Shown here: positions 56,782 to 64,000 of the stretch, in pieces | Numbering within the stretch: the stretch's first letter is position 1 | Layout of the letters: each line of letters starts with the position of its first letter | Assembly: GCA_014155875.1 (NCBI GenBank) | Contig: JACEFZ010028297.1 | Span: 293,501-357,500, forward strand | Source of the DNA: Cepaea nemoralis | Taxonomy: Eukaryota; Mollusca; Gastropoda; Stylommatophora; Helicidae | Length of the DNA: 64,000 nucleotides | Reading direction: 5' to 3' | Notes under the pieces: generated by a model | Seen by the model: the letters and a program-made list of their open reading frames with translations, nothing else | Databases searched by the model: none | What the model was told of the DNA's origin: nothing | Translations under genes and position numbers: made by a program

Positions 56782-57372
56782 CTGAGGAAAAACAAGGGAA
56801 TCACAAATAAAGTTATCCCTAAGCAGTTTCAGAAGGATGACGCGATGGCACCATAACATTTTTAAATCCTGAATGCATGGAGGAATAGGTGGCTAGTCTT
56901 TCCCACACCTAGCAGGCGACGAGCCAGGGCATCGAAGTCTTGTCATGACATTATCATCGCAGTTCCTTGTCAACTTCGCTAACGCGACAGCCTTACAGGA
57001 GGAGGAGCAGGAAGATGAGAGATGCGCTATAAATATTAAAAGATTGATGATCTATAAAACAATGTCGTCATCAGCAGCATTAATTGCTTTGCCGACTGAC
57101 TTGGGCGATCATGCTTCTTCGCATCTTGCGGTCTCCCATGGCATGTATAAACTCGTGTACCGATATCCACCCATGTCATGCCACAAGACTTTCGTTGTCT
57201 TTGTTTATTTCTTTTTCCACAAATCTTTACAGTTTTTTGTTTTATTTATTTATTAGTTTTTTTTTTCTTTTTCGTTATGTTACCAGCAAATGATGACTGT
57301 CTCTTTCTGGAGTTAACTTTTAGAGAGTTTAGATTAATTATTTTGACTCCACAATAAATTTTCAGCATTTTT
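56782..57372. other. Probable intron upstream of the exon; no feature
   Basis: AT-rich DNA with a T run near 57256-57270. The frame at 56945-57256 has no recognisable motif. Confidence 0.35.
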
Positions 57373-57715
57373 CATATGGTTCCTAAGACGAATGTTGCGA
57401 ATTCCTTGGACAGCCAGAGTAACTAACGACGATTGCCTGAAAGAGACTAATGAAACTAGAACCTAACATACAACAATAATAAAGAGTCATGTTATGAGAA
57501 GAGAGGCATTGGAGAACATCGTGACGACCGGGAAGATCGAGATAAGAGAGGCAAAGGCCGACCATGAGAAATGATACTGGATGGAGTGAGACGGTGGCGT
57601 TAAGAAATAACAGCAGTAGAGTTGATCCAGACAACCAAAGACCGAGATATGTGGAGAGACATGAACGCCTACACCTGCTGGCATGACACTTAATGATGAT
57701 GATGAAACCTCTCAT
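57373..57715 (+). mobile_element. RTE-like LINE C-terminal fragment with tail
   Basis: The plus strand reads WFLRRMLRIPWTARVTNDDC, a stop, then VMRREALENIVTTGKIEIRE and TTKDRDMWRDMNAYTCWHD, ending with a stop and TGATGATGATGA at 57693-57705. This is the canonical 3' end for the fragments at 25673, 51013, 51424 and 58883. Confidence 0.8.
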
Positions 57716-57750
57716 CCAGGCGGATCTCCGGTATTAACTCTAAATGTAGT
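57661..57750 (+). repeat. LINE 3' end plus shared flank, first copy
   Basis: ATGAACGCCTACACCTGCTGG, the GATGATGATG tail and then ACCTCTCATCCAGGCGGATC and TATTAACTCTAAATGTAGT are repeated at 58883-58998. Confidence 0.85.
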
Positions 57751-57943
57751 TCCGTGTCAAATAATATCTTTGTGGTGTGAAATGTTAGGTTGCTTCGTCC
57801 CATAACATCTGTAAGAACGTGGTGTAAGTGCCTGTACGATCCATCGAGACTAACTAACCTGGAGAAGGTCGTCTACCGAATTAGACAAACATTGGTTCTG
57901 TGGCTCGAAAAAGTTTACCAATCCTAGTTTCACACATTTGATT

Positions 57944-57966
57944 TTCTCTCTCTCTCTCTCTCTCTC

Positions 57967-58055
<89 letters not shown>

Positions 58056-58133
58056 TCTCTTTCTCTCTCTCTGTTTCCGTCCGTTTGTCTGCCTGCCTGC
58101 CTGCCTGCCTGCCTGTCTGTCTGCCTGCCTGCC

Positions 58134-58195
<62 letters not shown>
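57944..58195 (+). repeat. TC, CTGC and CTGT microsatellites
   Basis: A TC array (57944-58074, interrupted by CCT and a T run) is followed by CCTG units (58088-58135) and a pure CTGT array (58136-58195). Predicted Arg-Glu, Asp-Arg-Gln-Thr or Ser-Leu proteins over it are artefacts. Confidence 0.96.
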
Positions 58196-58197
<2 letters not shown>

Positions 58198-58383
58198 GCA
58201 GTGCGTGTACAATTTATGTATATCATAAATACACATTTAAAAGGTAAACAGATTAATAATCACAGATCAGACACAAGGCCAGATTAACCCACTGGTTACA
58301 TCCCCGGGGTCTTCGTCAGTTGTGGCATCTTGACCTCCAGAAATTATGCATATGTGTGTGTCTGTGTGTGAGCGTGTGTATGT

Positions 58384-58412
58384 GTGTGTGAGTATGTGGG
58401 TGGGTATGTGGG

Positions 58413-58460
<48 letters not shown>
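58384..58460 (+). repeat. GT microsatellite
   Basis: A GT array of about 46 bp at 58415-58461 with GT-rich, GGGTATGTGGGT-containing sequence before it. Confidence 0.92.
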
Positions 58461-58464
<4 letters not shown>

Positions 58465-58740
58465 ATTGGTAGCGTAGTGGCTAGACGATTGCCCACCGGT
58501 CTAGTGGTCTTGGGTTTGAATTCGCACCGAACTTGTTTAAGCATTGACTTGGAATTCGAGGTCGACCCAGTCTAAAATAAGTAACAGGAAATGTCTTGGG
58601 AAGTAAAGACGGCCGGCGTAATATATATCACCCCGTCGAGTGCCGATTGGTCTAATCAAATATGGGTCTTCAACTAATCGTATATGCCCAGTAGGCGAAC
58701 CTTTAGGCGTGTGGAAAGGTCCTCTACTTTATATATTTAT
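58461..58740 (+). repeat. tRNA-derived SINE, family A
   Basis: GGATTGGTAGCGTAGTGGCT gives box A and TTGGGTTTGAATTCGCACC box B. CTTGGGAAGTAAAGACGGCC and GGTCTTCAACTAATCGTATA match the copy at 5529-5788. The left end lies in the GT array, so a TSD cannot be read. Confidence 0.75.
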
Positions 58741-58882
58741 ATACACACATAAGATGTGGTTTGTGAAGACTTAGGAGTTATACGAAGGGCTTCAAATGAA
58801 AACATTAAAAATGTGATAGATATTACAATAACCTTGCCATTGTCTTGTAACTTGCTAATATTGTTGTTAGGGAAATCAAGAG

Positions 58883-58998
58883 TATGAACGCCTACGCCCG
58901 CTGGCATGACACTTAATAATGATGATGATGAAACCTCTCATCCAAGCCGATCTCCGGTATTAACTCTAAATGTAGTAAATATTAACTCTAAATGTAGT
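58883..58998 (+). repeat. LINE 3' end plus shared flank, second copy
   Basis: Repeats 57661-57750. TATTAACTCTAAATGTAGT is present twice here, a local duplication at the right end. Confidence 0.85.
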
Positions 58999-59127
58999 TC
59001 TTGACACTTGACATCGCGGTGCAGAAAAACACGATGACATCATAAGGACAGTTTAAAGATGGCCGCCCCACTTATGACATGCAACAAAGAGGAGCAGCGT
59101 TCTGTTATCCGTTTTTTTTTTTTTAAA

Positions 59128-59410
59128 TAATTATTTTGGTATCAGTGAAGGGGTGAAACCTATAGAAATTCATCGGTGGATGAAGGTCCAGTATGGCTTT
59201 GCATGCCTGTCAGCCCAGGAAGTGTATGAGTGGAGTAGGAAGTTTCAAAACGGTGTAACTTCTGTGACAGACTATTCACGACGGGATCAGGAACACCAAG
59301 TAGTGACCCCATAAGCTCCAAAAGAATTTTGTCCACATGAATCCGAGCATTTTATCGCTCTGGAGGACTTGCTTTGAGCGCAGTGGTGACTACATCGAAA
59401 AATAATACAT
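59128..59410 (+). pseudogene. mariner-like transposase remnant
   Basis: The plus strand after a T run reads EGVKPIEIHRWMKVQYGFAC, LSAQEVYEWSRKFQNGVTSV and TDYSRR, the N-terminal helix-turn-helix segment of mariner transposases. A short stop-broken stretch then gives a RSGDYIEK-like end. The whole catalytic DDD domain is missing, so this is an internally deleted relic. A poly-C/A run follows at 59459-59486. Confidence 0.75.
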
Positions 59411-60334
59411 TTGTTCTTTACTATTTCAGAATATATCCAGCCCCTTCCCACGCCCCACCCCCCCCCCCCCCCCCCCAAAAAAAAATACGTTTGAGGTTTT
59501 CACTTGGAACCCCCTCGTATACATTTCATGACTGTTGAGGAAGGCGCGTAGGTCCTTTAATCCCTGGCTAAACCTGTTTCCGCTTTTCATGAATCTCAAA
59601 AAAGCACACAAGGAAACCCTGAACATATTGGACATGGACACAGCACTGCCTGGGAGAAGGCGCCTTCTACCAATACTATCCCTTAAGATTGTTTGTGGTG
59701 TCCTGCGTGCTTTATATTACAAGGCGGGGGGTGACCCTTTGGTCCCTTACACTGTAGTCCAGACACCAACAGCATCTTAATCTGGCTCTGCCCATCTACA
59801 AAATGAGTACGATAAGGAAGAATTATAGACTTAGCTATGGCATCAGATACATACAATAAATATGAAGACAGCGCCAGGAGAAGTGTAATGTGAAAATATA
59901 AAAGAACATCGAAGGTGGCAGGTTGACTGCCGTTACTGTTACAATAACTATGTTCGTATTTTTCTGTGTGTCAGACTGGCTTCTGTGACCGACCCCAGTA
60001 TCTTCCAATTATATTTTCCATAGATTCTACCTTTTAACAGTCAAACGTAATTTCCGGGAATGCGTTACCATGACAACAATCCCCTCAGCATACATTTAAA
60101 CTGTTCGGACGTGACCTTCTGCAGGTTATTATTGGAATTAACCGCCCTCCATAAACAGTGTCTGGCCGAGCAAAAGACCGCTATCAACTCTGATGTGTGG
60201 TCCACGATTAAGAGTCTACAATTCTGTGATTTATCGATCTGAGATCGCGTGGCTTTTGATCGATTATCTTTGTGTTCCAGACACGTTTGGCCGAGCTTCT
60301 ATTCAGCGCCTGTTCCGAAAGAAGAAGATTCCGT
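59411..60334. other. Unassigned DNA
   Basis: A poly-C then poly-A run at 59459-59486. Frames at 59535-59780 and 60060-60242 have no recognisable motif. Confidence 0.3.
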
Positions 60335-60610
60335 TGGAATCTATCAACAGCAGCTGGTTCCTTTATTTTGCTGTCTTGTCCTCATTTCCGGTTGTATTGT
60401 CATTTCTTTTCATTCGCTTGTCTTTTCTGCTTCTTTCTTTCCATGCCATTATTGATTTTTCGTCTTTATCGCTTGGAACCTACCAACAACCTCTGGTTCC
60501 TTTATCTTGTTTTCCGGTCCTCATTTGCTATTATATTTTCCTTTCTTTTCAATTCATGGTCTTTGCTGCTTCTTCATTTCGCCACAGCAAGATGTTTTCC
60601 TCTTTATCGT
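60335..60610 (+). repeat. Two-copy imperfect repeat, about 138 bp each
   Basis: TTGGAATCTATCAACAGCAG...TCTTTATCG and TTGGAACCTACCAACAACCT...TCTTTATCG align across most of their length, with several indels. The T-rich sequence opens frames rich in Phe, Leu and Ser that are probably not coding. Confidence 0.65.
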
Positions 60611-60907
60611 TTATTTTGATTTCGCTTTTCCTTAATCTCTCGCAGTTTTATTGTTTCTTCCATTTTACGGTGTCACCATCGCCACACCTATTTGAGAATC
60701 ATCAAAATGATGATAAATATTGCCGTCTCTTTTAATTTACCTCTTGTAATGCTTCTTCGTGGTGCTATTTTAATATCACTATTCACGTGTTATTTATATC
60801 ATAATACATAGTAACCATCATCATCAAATTTATGTTGTAATTTGCATAAATATATTTTGAACCATTGATTGTTTTGTTTTCCACTTTGTAATGCAGTTCA
60901 TAGATAA

Positions 60908-61143
60908 AAACACATGTATTGTTAGGCGATTACAAAAGCGGTTATGGGGAGGGGGGAGGGGGGGGGGAGAGAAGTAAAGACCAGGGACAGCGCTAGGCAA
61001 CATAAAAAGTGAAAGCTAAAGTTACCGACCAAGATTCGAGCCTGTCACGTCCAAATAACGACAGGGCCTCGCTGTCTAGCGTTTCTTCTGGTCTCCACTT
61101 CTTTCCCCTACTATTATAAACGCCTAACAATGCATGTGTGTTT
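60908..61143. mobile_element. Fold-back (MITE-like) element
   Basis: AAACACATGTATTGTTAGGCG at 60908-60928 pairs with CGCCTAACAATGCATGTG at 61121-61138. The pairing continues inward for about 80 bp (AGAAGTAAAGACCAG with CTGGTCTCCACTTCT). A G-rich patch at 60945-60970 interrupts it. No coding capacity. Confidence 0.7.
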
Positions 61144-61243
61144 ATATATGAAATGTCTCAGTGACCTCAAATTGTGCCCCGATGATATCCTTTGTAAGAC
61201 TGTACTGGTGTTCTTCTTCTTCTTTCGTTCGCTTGAAATATGT

Positions 61244-62572
61244 CTATATCTGCAATGTCGTCTCTTGCATGAATTGAACTGTTTTTTTCAGTTCACACAG
61301 TGGTCCATAGAGTTTATCTTCCACTGTCGTCTCTCTAGGCCAGAAGGTTTGCCTAGATATGTTATATTTTGGGCAGTCTTGGAGTATGTGCTCTGCTGTC
61401 TGCGACGCCAATCCACATGTGCACATGGCTGTTTCACCAATCTTGAATTTTGTATACATGTGGTTGCGTAATCTATTGTGTCCTGTTCTGAGGCGCAGAA
61501 TAATGACTTGTTCTGGTCTGTCCATAATGTGGTAGTCATCTTGAGCAGGTTTTGGTGGCTTTCTGACTGATTTGATCATTCTTTTCTTTTGGTGGTATGT
61601 AACGGGCACATCAGGCTGTTCTTCTTTGGCTCCTTCCTTAGCCAATTGATCAGCTCTGTCGTTTCCGGGTACTCCACAGTGGGATGGTATCCACTGTATG
61701 GTGACTTTATGCTGACTGCTAAGTTCAGAAAGTAGTGTCCTTAGTACTGGCAATTTCCCAGAGAGGAGCGCCTCGAGTACTGATTTTGCATCTGTTAGTA
61801 GCACCACAGGTTGAGTACCATTGCTGTTATTTAGTAATTTCTCTGTTGCTATCTTGATTGCCTCAATTTCGGCATCATAGTTATGGCAGTACTTTCCTGT
61901 CGGTACTCTGGCTGTGTCCCTAGTATTATTTGGGTATTCTATGTACACTCCCGCTCCTCCATTTCGAACAGCATTTTGTGCTGACCCATCTGTGTAGACT
62001 CGGATCCAGAGGTCCTGTGGGTATTCTTCATCAAGGAAGCTGAGAGTGGCTGTTCTGCGCTGCACACTGTTCTGTTCTTCCTTGTCAAATATTCCTCTCA
62101 CTTTTGTCTGGATTTGTAACGATAGTCTATGCTCATCTTTCCATGGAGTTCGCTCTGGAATAGTTGTTAGGGGGATACCAACTGTGGGCAGATCAGTGGT
62201 TTCTCTGCAGAGTCGTTTGGCCTGGTGGATAAAACTACTTCTTTTCAACCGCCCCATAGCTAGGTTTTCAAATCTGTTCTTCATAGGGTGGCCTGGCAAG
62301 CTGAGGAACTTTTCTGCTTGTATTAGCGTTTTCGTATCTCTGCGCTCACTCAGTGCCTGTGTCCTCCCCATCTTCTCCATTTCCACTATAGGGGTTGATC
62401 TCATCCCTCCTGTGGTGACTCTAAGTGCTTGATTTTGCACCTTGTCCAGCTCTTGTAGTGTGGTATTTGATGCTGAACACCACGCAGTTGACCCATATTC
62501 CAGGTGTGGTCGTATGCTCTGTCTGGTAAACTTTGCTAAGTATTTTCGTACTGGCTCCCCATGTGGTTCCAC
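61244..62572 (-). CDS. LINE thumb/RNase H domain, open frame
   Basis: 442 codons continue the polyprotein after the shift. They cover VQNQALRVTTGGMRSTP, the RNase H motifs VYTDGSAQNAV, YDAEIEAIKIA, LLTDAKSVLEAL and IPSHCGVPGNDRADQLAKEG, and the C-terminal CTCGLASQTAEHILQDCP cluster. All acidic positions expected for RNase H and the late His/Asp are present. The first methionine of this frame overlaps the reverse transcriptase frame by about 150 bp and is unlikely to be a true start. Confidence 0.87.
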   Translation of the reverse strand: MEPHGEPVRKYLAKFTRQSIRPHLEYGSTAWCSASNTTLQELDKVQNQALRVTTGGMRSTPIVEMEKMGRTQALSERRDTKTLIQAEKFLSLPGHPMKNRFENLAMGRLKRSSFIHQAKRLCRETTDLPTVGIPLTTIPERTPWKDEHRLSLQIQTKVRGIFDKEEQNSVQRRTATLSFLDEEYPQDLWIRVYTDGSAQNAVRNGGAGVYIEYPNNTRDTARVPTGKYCHNYDAEIEAIKIATEKLLNNSNGTQPVVLLTDAKSVLEALLSGKLPVLRTLLSELSSQHKVTIQWIPSHCGVPGNDRADQLAKEGAKEEQPDVPVTYHQKKRMIKSVRKPPKPAQDDYHIMDRPEQVIILRLRTGHNRLRNHMYTKFKIGETAMCTCGLASQTAEHILQDCPKYNISRQTFWPRETTVEDKLYGPLCELKKTVQFMQETTLQI

Positions 62573-63989
62573 TTAGCTTTCTCAGGATGGCTATTTTCCT
62601 TCTGGCTTTTGCTACTGCTTTGTTGATGTGCTTTCTCCATGTCAGCTTGCCATCAAATGTTACTCCAAGGTATGTTGGTTCTTTATCTTCTCTTAGGGGT
62701 GTTCCATTTATCTGGATGATCCCTGCCTTTTGTTTTGGAGAGAGGGTAAATAGGGTTGTGCTGCACTTGTCAGTGTTTATGCTGACACACCATCTATTTG
62801 CCCATGCAGCAAATGTATCTACAGCTCTTTGTAGCAATCTGGTGGCCACTGATGCATATTCATTTGTGCTCCATAGAACCAGGTCATCGGCGTACATTGC
62901 CGCTTTAATTCCATGCGGTAGGTGAGCAACAAGATCATTGATGAAGATTAGAAAAAGTGTGGGGGACAAGACTCCGCCCTGGGGGACACCGTGACGCAGT
63001 AGTACTTTCTTGCTCTTGAGTCCGTCTATCTGTACTCGGGCTCTTCTGTTGTGCAAGTATGCTTTCACCCATTTGTACATTCTTCCATTGACTTTGCAGT
63101 TTCTCAGTTTCTTCATCAGACCTTCTTTCCAGACTTTGTCAAAGGCTTTCTTCAGATCTATCCATGCCGCAAGCACCAGCTTCTTCTCTTGGAATGCATC
63201 CTCAATTTCTTGAGAGAGGTAGGTTGTCTGATCTTCCGTAGAGTAGCACTGCCTAAAGCCAGCCTGCTGTGGCACAAGGATGTTTTTACTTTCAATGTAC
63301 CACTGCAGTCTGTGATTGATGATGCGCTCCAGTGTTTTGCAGAGACAGCTGGTGAGGCTAATTGGTCTGTAGCTAGAGGCAATGGAACCATCTTTCCCTG
63401 ATTTTAGGAGGGGTATCATGATTGCTTCTCTCCAGGCTTGTGGAACACTGCCTAAGGTCCAGCTGTTATTGAAGATCTGCAACAGCTTTGTTTTGACCTC
63501 TGTTCCTAGGTTCCTGATCATTTCATTGGAGATACCATCAGCTCCTGGTGACTTTCTCATTTTCAGTTTTGATATGGCTAGCTCCAGTTCGCTGATTGTG
63601 ATGGGTGCCTCCAGAACCTCATGTACTATTTCCTTCTGTCCTGTATGTTGTCGTTTCTCTCGAATCTCTTGTTGTTTCTCTGGACTAATTTTGATATTGC
63701 TATCTTGTGCGAACGAGTCCGCAAAATGGTCAGCTGCTTGCTTTCTTGTTAAGATTTTTCCATCTTTATGTAGTGCAATTTTTGAGTTTCTCCCTGTGCC
63801 CTCGTCATTAAGCTGTTTTATTAGCTTCCACAATTTCCTTGTGTCTCTTTCAAAGTTCAGAGACTCTGTTTTCTCCTGCCAGCTTTTCCGTCTAGCCTGC
63901 AGCTTGGCCCTTTGAAATTTGGCTTTTGCATGCTGGAATTTATTGTGGTGCTCTTGGCTGGGTGTGGCCTCTGCTTGCTTTCTACACAC
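62421..63989 (-). CDS. LINE reverse transcriptase domain, open frame
   Basis: A 522-codon stretch, probably open further upstream past the window, shows the finger motif SPGADGISNEMIRNLG, domain A WIDLKKAFDKVWKEGL, domain B HGVPQGGVLSPTLFLIF, an intact palm box MYADDLVLW and the thumb start YLGVTFDGKLTWRKH. The enzyme primes cDNA synthesis on nicked target DNA. The frame shifts at about 62530-62540 inside the KVYQ...SIRPHLEYG region and the RNase H part continues one frame away (61244). Apart from this shift no damage is seen. The listed start methionine is only the first in the visible frame. Confidence 0.88.
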   Translation of the reverse strand: MCRKQAEATPSQEHHNKFQHAKAKFQRAKLQARRKSWQEKTESLNFERDTRKLWKLIKQLNDEGTGRNSKIALHKDGKILTRKQAADHFADSFAQDSNIKISPEKQQEIREKRQHTGQKEIVHEVLEAPITISELELAISKLKMRKSPGADGISNEMIRNLGTEVKTKLLQIFNNSWTLGSVPQAWREAIMIPLLKSGKDGSIASSYRPISLTSCLCKTLERIINHRLQWYIESKNILVPQQAGFRQCYSTEDQTTYLSQEIEDAFQEKKLVLAAWIDLKKAFDKVWKEGLMKKLRNCKVNGRMYKWVKAYLHNRRARVQIDGLKSKKVLLRHGVPQGGVLSPTLFLIFINDLVAHLPHGIKAAMYADDLVLWSTNEYASVATRLLQRAVDTFAAWANRWCVSINTDKCSTTLFTLSPKQKAGIIQINGTPLREDKEPTYLGVTFDGKLTWRKHINKAVAKARRKIAILRKLSGTTWGASTKILSKVYQTEHTTTPGIWVNCVVFSIKYHTTRAGQGAKSST

Positions 63990-64000
63990 TTCAACATCAT

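Larger units (their letters stand above)
61212..64000 (-). mobile_element. RNase-H LINE, well preserved, continues past window
   Basis: The minus strand carries reverse transcriptase, thumb, RNase H and a C-terminal Cys cluster, then a GAAGAAGAAG tail near 61212-61230. It shares domain order and many segments with the copy at 13130-16868 (for example KLSGTTWGA here versus KLAGTTWGA there) but differs enough to be a separate lineage. The 5' part lies beyond 64000. Both belong to a RNase-H-bearing LINE clade (I/Nimb-like). Confidence 0.9.

Noticed and set aside
57850..58236. Asp-Arg-Gln-Thr and Arg-Glu repeat proteins
   Set aside because: They arise from CTGT and TC arrays.
60193..60735. 180-codon Phe/Ser/Leu-rich frame as a membrane protein
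   Set aside because: It covers T-rich DNA with an internal imperfect duplication; hydrophobicity follows from base composition.

Overview
This is eukaryotic, repeat-dominated DNA with no bacterial gene organisation. The mix suggests an invertebrate animal, most likely a lophotrochozoan such as a gastropod mollusc: RTE-like and RNase-H-bearing (I/Nimb-like) LINEs, a Penelope element, GTF2IRD2/ZBED-like hAT transposons, several tRNA-derived SINE families, one intron-bounded exon resembling 'rolling stone' membrane proteins, and very long microsatellites. This placement is inferred from family content; no species-level marker is visible.

Layout. 1-690: LINE reverse transcriptase piece. 1.8-6.2 kb: SINE copies around a 1.3 kb minisatellite of 28-bp units. 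6.5-9.9 kb: a cluster of long GA, GTGA, TTC, CGTT, CA and TA arrays. 10.1-10.7 kb: one SINE nested in another. 13.1-16.9 kb: a 5'-truncated RNase-H LINE flanked by a 12-bp target-site duplication (TSD). 17-25 kb: mostly unassigned DNA with SINEs, a LINE tail and tandem repeats. 25.7-34.5 kb: three LINE fragments, one of them split by a 7.3 kb LTR retrotransposon with 624-bp LTRs, a 5-bp TSD, broken gag/protease and no visible reverse transcriptase or integrase. 34.6-38.8 kb: a 4.2 kb satellite of 61-bp units. 39.9-41.8 kb: a LINE split by a Penelope GIY-YIG fragment with a 12-bp TSD. 44.5-49.6 kb: a DDE transposase remnant, then a 3.8 kb hAT element that itself contains a SINE and probably a MITE. 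50.0-50.7 kb: an insertion starting with the 5' end of U2 snRNA. 51-54.4 kb: LINE and SINE debris and a degenerate minisatellite. 54.6-56.8 kb: a hAT MITE, a deleted hAT and the only convincing host exon, whose 3' end is tandemly duplicated. 57-61.2 kb: LINE 3' ends, microsatellites, a SINE, a mariner remnant and a fold-back element. 61.2-64.0 kb: a better-preserved RNase-H LINE running off the window.

Almost all visible genes belong to mobile elements and most are broken, so they form no pathway. The useful information is the insertion order, which can be read from nested elements and their TSDs. The single host exon at about 56.6 kb, on the minus strand, implies that part of the neighbouring DNA is intronic. 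Long open frames over the tandem arrays are consequences of stop-free repeat units and are not called as genes.
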